This document shows positions 12,605 to 22,035 of a stretch of DNA of 64,000 nucleotides, piece by piece. Under the pieces are notes generated by a model that saw only the letters and a program-made list of their open reading frames with translations, ran no database searches and was not told the origin of the DNA. The position numbers and the translations under genes are program-made. This DNA comes from Skermanella aerolata KACC 11604 (GTDB taxonomy: Bacteria > Pseudomonadota > Alphaproteobacteria > Azospirillales > Azospirillaceae): assembly GCF_000936425.1 (NCBI RefSeq), contig NZ_AVFK01000001.1, forward strand, positions 310,001 to 374,000, read 5' to 3'. Numbering within the stretch: position 1 is the first letter of the stretch; every line of letters starts with the position of its first letter.

Positions 12605-13768
12605 ATGACCGGGGCCGGACTTTCTGAACAGGACGTCAAACGTCTGCTGGTGGATCGCTCGCCCCAGGCGAGGATCGAGACCATGTCGAAGGTGGTCGCC
12701 GATTTCGAGTCCGGGAGGTTCGCAGCCAAGGAGGAAGATCTGGTCCGCCAGATCCTCCAGCGCTTGGCCATAGACGCCGAGATGGCGGTCCGGGAGGCGG
12801 TAGCCTGGCAGATCTATAACAGCCCGCTGCTCAATGACGATCTGGCCCAGCGGCTTGCCCATGACGTCGCCGAAGTCGCGTTCCCGATCCTGCGTCATGC
12901 CTCCGCCCTATCCGACGATTTCCTGGTCGGCATCGTTCAGCAGCGGGACAGCAAGAAACAGGTGGCCATAGCTGCCAGGGACGAAGTATCGGCCGGCGTC
13001 TCCGACGCCATCGTCGATACCGGCAACGTCACGGCAATCGAACGGCTGGTCCGCAATCCGGGTGCGGACCTGACGGAGCCGACCCTTCAGAAGACTCTCG
13101 ACCGTTTCGGCGGGATTGATGCGATCAGCGAGTCCATGGCTGGCCGAGTCGACTTGCCGATCGCCGTAATCGAAAAGTTGATCCATTACGTATCGGAGGA
13201 AATCCGGGACGAACTGGCGGCACGCCATGATCTCCCAGTGGGAGTGCTCGGCGGGCTTGTCGAGCACGGCCGGGAGGCGGCGACCCTACTCCTCCTCAAG
13301 CCACTCTCCGGACGCTTCCGCGATGCCGAACTCTTCGTGAAGCATCTCCATGCCAACAACCGCCTGAGTCCGTCGCTGCTGCTCCGTGTTCTTTGTAGCG
13401 GCGACGTCGACATGTTCGTCGCCGGCATAGCCGTCCGTTGCAACCTGAGCGTCGCCAACGCCCGACTGCTCGTCTTCGACGAAGGTCAGCTTGGCATGCG
13501 CGCAGCCTTCGAACGTTCGAAAATCCCTACGGCCCTGCTGCCGCCGTTTCGCGCGGCCCTGGCTGTCGTCCGCGAGATGGGGTACCGCGACGACGAGGGG
13601 CATCGCCCGGATTTTCAGAAGAAGGCGGTCGCGCGCGTGTTCAACGACTGCGGCAGCAGCGGCGACAAGGACATCGAGGAACTTCTGCTACAGCTGTTCG
13701 ATCACAAAACCGATGTCCGTCTAAAAGACGTCGTCCCTGCAACTGCTAGCGGCAGTCAAAAACAATAA
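12605..13768 (+). CDS. DUF2336 domain protein
   Basis: About 387 residues. The helical repeat pattern (VREAVAWQIYNSPLLNDDLAQRLAHDVAEVAFPILRHASALSDDFLVGIV) is that of DUF2336, a HEAT-like alphaproteobacterial family often linked to signalling and motility genes; its biochemical role is not established. There is no signal peptide or membrane segment. The ATG at 12605 follows GGGAGAGG with good spacing; a TTG at 12587 is in frame but upstream of that site. It precedes a hybrid histidine kinase by about 100 bases, so a shared signalling role is possible. Confidence 0.8.
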   Translation: MTGAGLSEQDVKRLLVDRSPQARIETMSKVVADFESGRFAAKEEDLVRQILQRLAIDAEMAVREAVAWQIYNSPLLNDDLAQRLAHDVAEVAFPILRHASALSDDFLVGIVQQRDSKKQVAIAARDEVSAGVSDAIVDTGNVTAIERLVRNPGADLTEPTLQKTLDRFGGIDAISESMAGRVDLPIAVIEKLIHYVSEEIRDELAARHDLPVGVLGGLVEHGREAATLLLLKPLSGRFRDAELFVKHLHANNRLSPSLLLRVLCSGDVDMFVAGIAVRCNLSVANARLLVFDEGQLGMRAAFERSKIPTALLPPFRAALAVVREMGYRDDEGHRPDFQKKAVARVFNDCGSSGDKDIEELLLQLFDHKTDVRLKDVVPATASGSQKQ

Positions 13769-13869
13769 AATTGCTTCTTGTGTATAATTTTTCATGATTC
13801 GTCGCTTATCGCTTTCTGTTCTGGTATCATTTATCAGCCTACTAACTAACTTTATTATCGAACTGGACC

Positions 13870-16770
13870 ATGGAAGCTACCCATGCAGGAGAGCCGGTGG
13901 CGCATTACTCGCAACGGGACGAGGCTACCTACAACCCTCGGCATGGGCGTGAGCATAGCCCTGACTTGCGCGTGAGCGATATCCCGGCCGATGCCATGGC
14001 GATCATCGCCGATTGTCAGGTTCCTCTGGTCCTTGTCGGCGTCACATGGCCTTACGAGCTGGCGAAGTCGCCGCTGTTGTACGCCAATGCCGCCATGCTC
14101 GACCTTATCGGCCGGAACGCCGAGTCCGATCTTCCCGCGGGCCTTCAGCTTGCTTCCCTGTTCAGGATCGGTATTCCGGAGTCGTGCTGCCCGGCTGAGG
14201 TCGAGTTGTTTTCCGCCCTGTCGGTTACGACCGCGCCGGGCGGAGTCCCGCTGGCCGGAACGATCATGGTCGTTCCGGTCAAGGACCGGCTCGGCAGGCC
14301 GGCCCAGCGGTTCGCGGCGTTCCTGGCTGGAGAGCCGGCACCGCAGGAACGCCGTCTCGTCATCTCCTTGCTAAGGGCGGCGGCCCTGGCGCTGGCCCAA
14401 TCCGCCGAAGTGGCGACCGCACGCACCACGCTCAACACGGTCCTTTCCAGCCTGACCGATGCCTTCATGTCGGTCGACCATTCATGGTGCTTTACACGCG
14501 TCAACCGCATGGCGGCGCAGGCTTGCGGCATGGCGCCGGAAGACATGATCGGACGCTCCTTCTGGGAACTGTTCCCCGAGGCGATCGGCAGTCCGCTCCA
14601 AGCCGCCGCGTATCGGGCGGAAAACGAGCAGGTGCCGGTCCAGGCGGAAGCTTTTCACCCCCGATTCGGCCGCTGGTCGGAATACCATGTCTACCCGTCT
14701 CCCGACGGTCTGGGCATCATCGAAACGGACATCACCTCACGCAAGCAGCAGGAAGCACGCCAGCGGCTGATGGCGGACCTGAACGAGGCGATCCGCCTGC
14801 TGGCGGATCCGACCGAGATGATGGAGGTCGCCCTCGTCCTGACCGGACGTCATTTCGGCGCCTCGCGCATGGTCTTCGCCGAGATCGATCCGGCAACCTT
14901 GAGTGTCGGCGCGTACCGGCAATACGTCGACAATGCCCCTGAATTTCCGAGCGATATTACGCTGGGCGATTTTGGCGAGGCGGCGCTGGAGCATCTTCAC
15001 CGCGGGCATACCCTAGCGGTCGAGGATGTCATGACCGACGAGCGGACGGCAGCGGGCCTTGAAGCGTTCAAGCGGATCGAAACGCGGGCCCTGCTGGCGG
15101 TACCTCTTACCAGATCCAATCGCTTGCTGGCGCTTTGCTCCCTTCACGACAGCGTTCCCCGGCAGTGGTCGAGCGACGAGATCCTCATGGCCGAACGCGT
15201 CGCGGAACTGATCGGCGAGGCGGTCGAACGCTCCCGTGCCGAGAGGGCGGTACGCAACGGCGAACGGAGACTGCGGCTCGCCACACAGGCGGCGGCTCTC
15301 GGCGAGTTCGAGTACGATCCTGCCAGCGGTGCGATGATACGGTCGATGCTGGTGGACAGGCTGTTCGGTTTTCAGCCCGGAGAGGCCGATACCCGACTCG
15401 CACCGCTGCTGGAGCGTGTGCATCCCGACGACATCGCGGCCTTCCAGCAGGGACTGGCGGATGCGCTGGCAGGCAGGTCCGACTGGAACCACATCTTCCG
15501 GGTCGTCCACGAAAGCGGCCGGACCGCCTGGATCACATCGGTCGGCGAAGTGATCCGCCGGCCCGACGGCAAGCCCGAGCGGATGGTCGGCATCATCCGC
15601 GACATCACGGTGGACTGGCTGGCCGAACAGGAACTGCGCCGGGCCCGCGACGCCGCAACGGAGGCCAGTGCCGCCAAGACCCGCTTCCTGGCCGCAGTCA
15701 GCCATGATTTGCGGCAGCCGATTCAGGCCGTTTCCCTGTTCCTCGAGTTGCTCGGCAACAAGCAGATCTCGCCCGATGTCCGCGACTTGGTCGGAATGAT
15801 CGACGTATCGGTCAAAGGGCTACAAGGCATGCTCAATGGCCTGCTTGACGCGGCGCGCCTTGATGCCGGCATTGTCAAGCCCGTGCTCCAGACCTTCGAC
15901 CTCGACGAGTTGCTCAGCAGGCTGGCGGCCGAGTTCGAGGCGCAGACTTCCGCCGCGAAGCTCATGTTCGAGGTGAGGCCTGCGACGGTGGCGGTATACA
16001 GCGACCCCGTGCTGCTCGAACAGATCCTGCGCAACCTGCTGTCCAATGCGGTCAAGTTCACCACGCGCGGATGCATATTCCTGGAATGCGTGCGCGGAGA
16101 CACTTCGGTGGACATCCATGTCGCCGATACCGGCCCTGGGATACCGGAGGATCAGACCGAAGCGATCTTCCAGGACTTCCTGCAACTGGACAACCCGGCG
16201 CGAGACCGCAACCGGGGCATCGGCCTTGGTCTTGGTACCGTCGCCCGCACCGCGCGCCTGCTCGGCCATCCGGTCAAGGTGACTTCCAAGGTCGGCGAAG
16301 GATCGATCTTCACCGTCACCGTCCCGGTCTCGGATGCGTCCGTGAAGCAGCCGGAAAAGGCATGGAGCGGCAAGGAGCAATGGCAGGACCGCATTCTGGC
16401 CGGACGCACGGTGCTGGTCGTGGACGACGATCACGCCGTTCTGACCGCACTCCAGATGCTGCTTGAGGACTGGGGAATGCGGGTCGTGCATGCCGGCGCT
16501 TTCGAGGAGGTTGCCGACCTTCTGGCCCATGGACAGGTTCCGGTCCTGGATCTGGTCCTTACCGATTACCGCCTGCCCAACGGCGCCACCGGCGCTCAGG
16601 TGATCGAACTGGTCAGGCAGCATCCGTCCCATATCGGCATCGCCGGTCTGGTGATGACGGGCGACACTTCGCCCGAACGCCTGATCGAAGCGCAGAAGGT
16701 CGAGTGCCGGCTGCTGCACAAGCCCGTCAATCCCGACGACCTGAAGCGAGCCCTGATCGCCTGCTTCTGA
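13870..16770 (+). CDS. Hybrid sensor histidine kinase (PAS-PAS-GAF-PAS-HisKA-HATPase-REC)
   Basis: A 966-residue soluble hybrid kinase. By eye the order is: an N-terminal PAS-like domain (about 45-140), a second PAS (about 175-295, SLTDAFMSVDHSWCFTRVN), a GAF domain (about 300-450), a PAS_3-type domain (about 465-590, ending GIIRDIT), a dimerisation domain with the phospho-acceptor in AVSHDLRQP (His612), an HATPase with N-box NLLSNAVKFT and G-box DTGPGIPE, and a C-terminal receiver with DDDH, the acceptor Asp in LTDYRLP (Asp899) and LHKP. No membrane segment is seen, so the signal is probably cytoplasmic. The output partner is not adjacent. The start follows an AT-rich spacer containing TATAAT at 13783. 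Confidence 0.92.
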   Translation: MEATHAGEPVAHYSQRDEATYNPRHGREHSPDLRVSDIPADAMAIIADCQVPLVLVGVTWPYELAKSPLLYANAAMLDLIGRNAESDLPAGLQLASLFRIGIPESCCPAEVELFSALSVTTAPGGVPLAGTIMVVPVKDRLGRPAQRFAAFLAGEPAPQERRLVISLLRAAALALAQSAEVATARTTLNTVLSSLTDAFMSVDHSWCFTRVNRMAAQACGMAPEDMIGRSFWELFPEAIGSPLQAAAYRAENEQVPVQAEAFHPRFGRWSEYHVYPSPDGLGIIETDITSRKQQEARQRLMADLNEAIRLLADPTEMMEVALVLTGRHFGASRMVFAEIDPATLSVGAYRQYVDNAPEFPSDITLGDFGEAALEHLHRGHTLAVEDVMTDERTAAGLEAFKRIETRALLAVPLTRSNRLLALCSLHDSVPRQWSSDEILMAERVAELIGEAVERSRAERAVRNGERRLRLATQAAALGEFEYDPASGAMIRSMLVDRLFGFQPGEADTRLAPLLERVHPDDIAAFQQGLADALAGRSDWNHIFRVVHESGRTAWITSVGEVIRRPDGKPERMVGIIRDITVDWLAEQELRRARDAATEASAAKTRFLAAVSHDLRQPIQAVSLFLELLGNKQISPDVRDLVGMIDVSVKGLQGMLNGLLDAARLDAGIVKPVLQTFDLDELLSRLAAEFEAQTSAAKLMFEVRPATVAVYSDPVLLEQILRNLLSNAVKFTTRGCIFLECVRGDTSVDIHVADTGPGIPEDQTEAIFQDFLQLDNPARDRNRGIGLGLGTVARTARLLGHPVKVTSKVGEGSIFTVTVPVSDASVKQPEKAWSGKEQWQDRILAGRTVLVVDDDHAVLTALQMLLEDWGMRVVHAGAFEEVADLLAHGQVPVLDLVLTDYRLPNGATGAQVIELVRQHPSHIGIAGLVMTGDTSPERLIEAQKVECRLLHKPVNPDDLKRALIACF

Positions 16771-16930
16771 TGCCCCGATCCGGCTTCCGACCCAGCCGTT
16801 CCGCCGCAAGCATGATCCCGGTGGCCGTTCCTTTGCGTCAAGGGCTTGCATCGCGATCGTACAACGCCATCTGAAATCGAAGAGCCTGAAATCGCAAAAC
16901 GGTTTTTCCACCGGCTGGAGTAAACGAACC

Positions 16931-17266
16931 ATGTTCGATTCGGATGCCAACCGGGGCCGTGATCCGGAACCAGCGGATCCCAACCTCCGCAGCATGACTC
17001 GTGTGGCGCTTCTCGGCGGCTTTTCCGTACTGCTGGCGTTGCTTTGGCCGCGTGAGCTTTTTCCCGTGATGCTGGCGGGATTTCTTTTCATCAACGCGCT
17101 GATGAGCGCCTTCGCGGCGGCCGTAAAACGCCAACCTGTCTGGGGCGCCACCTTCACCCGCTGGGATGAAGCCGCTGCGTTTTATGTGTTCGGCTTCCTT
17201 GCCGCGTTGTTCATCGACCCGGCGGTGATGGAGGAAGCGCTGTCGGCATCCGGAATTCAGGGCTGA
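16931..17266 (+). CDS. Small integral membrane protein
   Basis: A 111-residue protein, family not recognised. After about 22 charged residues there are two closely spaced hydrophobic segments (VALLGGFSVLLALLWPREL and VMLAGFLFINALMSAFAA) and a third near residues 85-100 (FYVFGFLAALFIDPAVM). GGAG sits 12 bases before the ATG. It lies between the hybrid kinase and the metallo-hydrolase with its own spacer; no functional clue. Confidence 0.7.
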   Translation: MFDSDANRGRDPEPADPNLRSMTRVALLGGFSVLLALLWPRELFPVMLAGFLFINALMSAFAAAVKRQPVWGATFTRWDEAAAFYVFGFLAALFIDPAVMEEALSASGIQG

Positions 17267-17379
17267 TCGAGCGCCGGACCGTTTTGGCTGGTTGTCGAAA
17301 GTTGTGATGAGCGTCACAATGGTATTGTCCGAAAGGTGGTAGCCTTTCGTTCTGCTTTTTTAACCAGCACCGGTTTGCC

Positions 17380-18204
17380 ATGGCGTTCAGTGCGACCTTC
17401 TGGGGCGTGCGCGGTACGATACCCTGTCCTTCGTCGACCCACATGCGGTTCGGCGGCAATACCAGTTGCGTCGAGGTGACGGCGGGCGACCACACCATCA
17501 TACTGGATTGCGGTACCGGTTTTCGGGCACTCGGAAAGGACCTGATCTCGCGGACCACCCGCCGGGCGACCATCCTGCTCAGTCATTTCCACCTTGACCA
17601 TATCGCTGGCTTTCCCTTCTTCCAGCCGGCCTACAAACCCGACTTTTCGTTCCGCATCATGGCCGGACGCTTCAACGCCTGTCCCGACATCCGTTCGGTG
17701 CTGGCAACCCAGATGGACCCACCGCTCTTTCCGGTACCGATGCGGACGATGCGCGCCGACCTGACGTTCGAGGATTTCCGCCCCGGCGATACGCTGACCC
17801 TCGACGGTGGCTTGACCGTCCGGACGGCGGTGCTGAACCACCCGGATGGCGCCTGCGGCTACCGGATCGATCACGAGGGGCATTCGCTCGCCTATGTGAC
17901 CGACACCGAGCATGTGCCGGATGCGCCGGACCGGAACATCCTGGAACTGATCGATGGTGCGGATCTGGTGATCTACGACGCGACCTATACCGAGAAGGAG
18001 TTTGCCTGCAAGGCGGGATGGGGACATTCCACCTGGGTAGAGGGGATCAAGCTGTGCCAGTCGGCCGGTGCCCGCCGGCTTGCCCTGTTCCACCACGAAC
18101 CCGACCATGACGACACAGGCATGGAAGAGATCGAGGCGGAGGCGCAATCGGTCTGGTCTTCCGTCTTTGCCGCCCGCGAGGGGGAAACGGTCACGCTGGA
18201 ATAA
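17380..18204 (+). CDS. Metallo-beta-lactamase-fold hydrolase
   Basis: A 274-residue MBL-fold enzyme with the metal motif SHFHLDHIAG (HxHxDH), upstream LDCGTGFRALG, NHPDGACGYRI and VTDTEH for further ligands, and a C-terminal LFHHEPDHDD. The opening ATFWGVRGTIPCP and FGGNTSCVEV is typical of the PhnP/cAMP-phosphodiesterase-like branch, so a phosphodiester or lactone substrate is likely; the exact substrate cannot be read. There is no signal peptide. It is followed by a convergent lipoprotein gene. Confidence 0.85.
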   Translation: MAFSATFWGVRGTIPCPSSTHMRFGGNTSCVEVTAGDHTIILDCGTGFRALGKDLISRTTRRATILLSHFHLDHIAGFPFFQPAYKPDFSFRIMAGRFNACPDIRSVLATQMDPPLFPVPMRTMRADLTFEDFRPGDTLTLDGGLTVRTAVLNHPDGACGYRIDHEGHSLAYVTDTEHVPDAPDRNILELIDGADLVIYDATYTEKEFACKAGWGHSTWVEGIKLCQSAGARRLALFHHEPDHDDTGMEEIEAEAQSVWSSVFAAREGETVTLE

Positions 18205-18250
18205 CCGGCCTGAGAATGATTGGCCGGGGAATGACCGGCCTGGGAACGAT
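18198..18250. repeat. Short imperfect repeats between convergent genes
   Basis: Three partial copies of a unit like GAATGACCGGCCTGG follow the hydrolase stop codon. Neighbouring copies CCGGCC and GGCCGG can pair, so the stretch may act as a weak transcription end. No T-run follows. Confidence 0.35.
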
Positions 18251-18264
18251 GCTTGCGGCGGCGG

Positions 18265-18807
18265 TCACCGCGTCTGGACGAACCGGGTCGGCCAGTCGCT
18301 ACGCGGGACGATCCTGATCACGTAGGGCGACGTCAATACCTGGGCATTGATGGTGCCGGGGGCCGGTATTCTCTCCCCGTAGGAGATCACCATCTCCCGG
18401 CTCGCCGGCAGCCCCTGCTCGGTGAAGCGCTGATCGGTCGTTATCTGCTCGTTGATGCCTTCGATCGCGACCCCGTAACCGGCGGTCTGACGCATGCCGA
18501 GGAATATCCCGATTCCCATCCAGCCCTGTGGCAGGGGACCGGGTGCCGGATTGGCCGCCAGGTTCCATATGTCCTGCCACTCCTGTTCGGTCCGCGCGAT
18601 CAGGGTCGTGCGGCCCTGGACGCCGGCCTGGATGCCGCTCCATTCGAAATGGCCGTCGATGCCGGGCGGAGCCCGCCCGGCCTGGGCGCCCTCGGCGTTC
18701 GACAGGGGTTCGCCCGCCAGAAGGTTCATGGCGGGAGTGCAGCCGTTTGCCAGGATAAGAACGGCTGTGAGTACGGCTCCAGGGACAGCGAAACGGGGAA
18801 TATGCAT
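18265..18807 (-). CDS. PrcB-type (protease complex subunit) lipoprotein
   Basis: A 180-residue exported protein. The N-terminus has a hydrophobic core ending ILANGC, a plausible lipobox with the Cys near residue 23. The body matches the PrcB C-terminal-domain pattern: TEQEWQDIWN, then FLGMRQTAGYGVAIEGI and a final strand-rich VLTSPYVIRIVPRSD. PrcB is a partner of a surface protease in treponemes; in proteobacteria the domain occurs in lipoproteins of unknown role. It follows the M20 amidohydrolase gene by only 3 bases, so the two are probably co-transcribed. Confidence 0.75.
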   Translation of the reverse strand: MHIPRFAVPGAVLTAVLILANGCTPAMNLLAGEPLSNAEGAQAGRAPPGIDGHFEWSGIQAGVQGRTTLIARTEQEWQDIWNLAANPAPGPLPQGWMGIGIFLGMRQTAGYGVAIEGINEQITTDQRFTEQGLPASREMVISYGERIPAPGTINAQVLTSPYVIRIVPRSDWPTRFVQTR

Positions 18808-18810
18808 CTA

Positions 18811-19992
18811 TCAGGCAACTCGCGGCAGGGCTGTTTCCACCAGCTTGGCCCAATAGCTGGCGCCCACCGGCAGGATCTCGTCGTTGAAGTCGTAACCGGG
18901 ATTGTGGACCATGCAGGCGCTGGGACCGCCGGCCTGTCCGATCCAGACATAGGAACCGGGCTTCTTGTTGAGCATGAACGCGAAGTCTTCCGCTCCGGTG
19001 CTGGGGGCGGGATCGTAGATGACCTGCGAAGGCCCGACCACCTCGGCGGCGACCCGGCCGGCGAACACCGTTTCTTCGGCGGTGTTGACCGTGGCGGGAT
19101 AGTTGCGGCGGTAGTCGATCTCCACCGTGGCGCCGAAGGCTTCCGCCGTGGCGGTCGCAACGCGCCGCAATCCTGCTTCGACCATGTCCTGCACCGCGAC
19201 CTCGAAGGTCCGCACGGTACCGCTGAGCGTCACCTCGCTCGGGATCACGTTGTAGGCGGAGCCGCCGTGGATCTGGGTGACGCTGACAACGGCCGAGCGC
19301 AGCGGATCTGTATTGCGGCTGACGATCGATTGCAGCGCCGTCACGATATGGGCGCCGACCACGACGGGATCGATGCCGAAATGGGGCATGGCGCCGTGGG
19401 CGCCGTTGCCGCGGACCTTGATGTCGAACTGATCCGCCGCCGCCATGATCGGGCCGGTGCGGACCGCTATGGTGCCTGCCGGCATTTCCGGCCAGTTGTG
19501 CATGCCATAGACTTCGCTCACCGGGAACAGGTCGAACAGGCCTTCCTCGACCATCTTCTGGGCGCCGCCCTTGCCTTCCTCGGCCGGCTGGAAGATGAAG
19601 TGGACCGTGCCGTCGAAGTTGCGTGTCTCCGCAAGGTACTTGGCGGCTCCGAGCAGCATGGTGGTGTGGCCGTCATGGCCGCAGCCATGCATCTTGCCCG
19701 GATTCGTCGACGCATGCGGAAAATCGTTTTGTTCCTGCATGTTCAGCGCATCCATGTCGGCGCGGAGCGCTATCGACTTGCCGTTGCCCAAGGCTCCGCC
19801 ACCCTTCAGCGTGCCGACGACACCGGTGCCCCCAAGGCCGCGATGCACCTCGATGCCCCACTCCTCAAGCTTCGCCGCGACGATGCCGGAAGTCCGGAAC
19901 TCTTCGAACGCCGTTTCGGGATGGGCGTGGAAGTCGCGCCGCCAAGCGGTCATCTCTTCCTGGAAATCAGCGATTCGGTTGATGATCGGCAT
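18811..19992 (-). CDS. M20-family amidohydrolase (hippurate/N-acyl amino acid hydrolase)
   Basis: A cytoplasmic metallopeptidase-fold enzyme of 393 residues that removes acyl groups from N-acyl amino acids. Metal and catalytic motifs are HAHPETAFEE, GKMHGCGHDGHT, FIFQPAEEGKGG and the C-terminal STGAEDFAFML; the dimerisation domain starts near GNGAHGAMPH. The start at 19992 (MPIINRIADFQEEM) was chosen over an in-frame ATG 69 bases upstream because the family begins here and AGAGACGA precedes it. Substrate class is inferred from the hippurate-hydrolase branch. Confidence 0.9.
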   Translation of the reverse strand: MPIINRIADFQEEMTAWRRDFHAHPETAFEEFRTSGIVAAKLEEWGIEVHRGLGGTGVVGTLKGGGALGNGKSIALRADMDALNMQEQNDFPHASTNPGKMHGCGHDGHTTMLLGAAKYLAETRNFDGTVHFIFQPAEEGKGGAQKMVEEGLFDLFPVSEVYGMHNWPEMPAGTIAVRTGPIMAAADQFDIKVRGNGAHGAMPHFGIDPVVVGAHIVTALQSIVSRNTDPLRSAVVSVTQIHGGSAYNVIPSEVTLSGTVRTFEVAVQDMVEAGLRRVATATAEAFGATVEIDYRRNYPATVNTAEETVFAGRVAAEVVGPSQVIYDPAPSTGAEDFAFMLNKKPGSYVWIGQAGGPSACMVHNPGYDFNDEILPVGASYWAKLVETALPRVA

Positions 19993-20080
19993 GTATCGTC
20001 TCTGGTTTCGTGCAAGCTTGCCCGCAAGGACACAAGTGGGCCGGGGGAGGGCCGGGGACACGTTAGCAGAGAGATCGCGG

Positions 20081-21007
20081 TCAGGACAGACGCAGAGGTT
20101 CGGCTACCTCATGCAGGCGGGCATCGATCGCCTCGGATGTCGGCAGGCTTTCCTGGGCGCCCAGGGCCATGCAGGCGAGCGACGCACCGACGCTGGCGCG
20201 GTGAAGCGCCTCCGCCGGTTCGGCGCCGCCGTCCAGTGCGGCCGTGAGGATGCCGCAGAAGGCGTCGCCGGCGCCGGTGGTATCGACAGGGTTGATCTTG
20301 AGCGGAGCCGCCGTCCAGAGAGCCCCGTCCGACTCAGCCATTAGGGCGCCGGCGCTGCCCAGGGTCACGACGCAGGTGACGCCGCAGGTCCGCGCCAGAT
20401 CGCGGGCGAGACCGGTGGCGGAACTGGCTGACAGGCCGAGGCGGTCGGCGATCTCCGCCGCTTCATGCTCGTTGACCACCAGCACGTCGATCAGCTTCAG
20501 GACTTCCGGCGGGACGTCGGCGGCGGGCGCCACGTTGAGCACGGTGCGGGAGCCAAGGTCGTGGGCGCGCCGGATCAGCGCCCAGTTCTGTTCCGCCGGC
20601 ACTTCCATCTGCATCAGGACAGTGGTGCCCGGACCGAGCCTGGAATCCTCCACCCGGTCCGACGCGGCCGCCAGATTGGCGCCGCTGGCGACCGAGATGA
20701 AGTTCTCAGCATCGGCATCGACGCAGATCATGGCGCAGCCGGTCGGCTGCTCGACCAGATGGATGCCGGAGGTATCGACGCCGGCGCGCACGAGGTTCTC
20801 GACCAGACCCGAACCGAAGGCATCGGGGCCGACGCAGCCGGCCATGGCGACCGGCGCGCCGGCGCGGGCTGCGGCGACGGCCTGATTGTTGCCTTTCCCG
20901 CCCGGCTTCAGCGTATAGCCGGGGCACAGGACCGTCTCTCCAGGTTTCGGCAGAACCGGGACCGTCATCACGAGGTCCATGTTGAGTGAGCCGAAAACCA
21001 GAATCAT
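20081..21007 (-). CDS. rbsK: Ribokinase
   Basis: A PfkB-family sugar kinase of 308 residues, the size of RbsK, which makes ribose 5-phosphate. It opens ILVFGSLNMDLVM, carries PGGKGNNQAVAAARAG (sugar-binding lid, signature 1) and the catalytic NPVDTTGAGDAFCG (signature 2, base Asp). No ribose transporter is adjacent. It is followed by the M20 gene on the same strand after 88 bases, with no clear functional link; other pentoses or nucleosides are possible substrates. Confidence 0.88.
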   Translation of the reverse strand: MILVFGSLNMDLVMTVPVLPKPGETVLCPGYTLKPGGKGNNQAVAAARAGAPVAMAGCVGPDAFGSGLVENLVRAGVDTSGIHLVEQPTGCAMICVDADAENFISVASGANLAAASDRVEDSRLGPGTTVLMQMEVPAEQNWALIRRAHDLGSRTVLNVAPAADVPPEVLKLIDVLVVNEHEAAEIADRLGLSASSATGLARDLARTCGVTCVVTLGSAGALMAESDGALWTAAPLKINPVDTTGAGDAFCGILTAALDGGAEPAEALHRASVGASLACMALGAQESLPTSEAIDARLHEVAEPLRLS

Positions 21008-21041
21008 GGCAGTCCCGTTCCCTGAAGAAAAACGGCGCCGC

Positions 21042-21881
21042 TCAGTGTGAGAACAGCACCGGTATGGTCATGTGGTGCATAATATGCCGCGTTACGCCGC
21101 CCAACACCAGTTCGCGAAGCCGCGACCTGCCATATGCGCCCATCACCAGCAGGTCGGCCGACACGTCCGTCGCGTAGTTCAGGATCATGTCGCCCGCATC
21201 CATGCCCCTGGCCGAGAAGTGATCGGCGGTCACCATGACGCCGTGGCGGGCCAGGTGGAGTGCGATGTCGGCTCCTGGTTCGTCTCCCAGCCCGTCGAAG
21301 CCGGGCTTCGGGTTGACGGCAAGGACGCTGACCTTTTGGGCAGCTTCCAGCAGCGGCAGGGCGTCGTTGACGGCGCGGGCGGCCTCCCGGCTGGCATTCC
21401 AGCCGATCACCACGCGTTCGCCGATGCTGGCCTGTCGACCCGCATAGGGAACCACCAGCACTGGCCGGCCGCAGTTGAACAGGACGTCCTCCGGATGGAC
21501 CGGCGGCACCTCGCCGTCGCGGTCGGGGTCGACCTGGCCGACGACGACGAGGTCGGCATAGCGGCCGACGATGCCGGTCACTTCCGTCGGATTGCCGCGC
21601 AGGGCGCGCCATTCCGACCGGCCGCCGATACCGGCCAGTTCGACGGCCCGGCGGAACAGGGCGGCGGCTTCATCCGCATGCTCCTGGGCGGTGCGCCGCT
21701 GGATGGCGATGATGCCTTCGCCCAGTTCGCCCGCCACATAGCTGGGGAGGACAGGGGGAGAGGCGATGAACAGGCCCGTCAGGTGCGCGTCGTGCTTCTC
21801 GGCCAGCAGGATCGCGGCATTGACCCGCGCAGTGGACTGGGCGGTTTGGTCCACGACGACGACCAGGTTCTTGAGCGCCAT
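21042..21881 (-). CDS. Tandem-domain universal stress protein
   Basis: A 279-residue protein formed of two UspA-like domains. The first runs from ALKNLVVVVDQ to RPVLVVPY; the second starts near GERVVIGWNAS and ends LVMGAYGRSRLRELVLGG...VLFSH, with the G-x2-G-x9-G-type nucleotide-binding loop in the second half only. The start at 21881 has AGAGGGAGAG upstream; the longer frame to 21977 lacks support. It probably binds ATP and acts in stress tolerance; the partner is unknown. Confidence 0.9.
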   Translation of the reverse strand: MALKNLVVVVDQTAQSTARVNAAILLAEKHDAHLTGLFIASPPVLPSYVAGELGEGIIAIQRRTAQEHADEAAALFRRAVELAGIGGRSEWRALRGNPTEVTGIVGRYADLVVVGQVDPDRDGEVPPVHPEDVLFNCGRPVLVVPYAGRQASIGERVVIGWNASREAARAVNDALPLLEAAQKVSVLAVNPKPGFDGLGDEPGADIALHLARHGVMVTADHFSARGMDAGDMILNYATDVSADLLVMGAYGRSRLRELVLGGVTRHIMHHMTIPVLFSH

Positions 21882-22035
21882 GGTTTCTCTCCCTCTTTTT
21901 GCATCATCGCCGCCTTGGCAGGCAGGCAAAGGGCTCCCTGCCCTCCAAACCAGCATCCTCCCGTTGCCGGTCCCCAATCATTGATTAGGATCAAAAGGGT
22001 GTTCAGGAAGAAAGGCGTTCAGGACGAAAGGCCGT

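Noticed and set aside
18253-20247. 664-codon plus-strand frame across the lipoprotein and M20 genes
   Set aside because: Both minus-strand genes have diagnostic motifs; the plus-strand frame has none.
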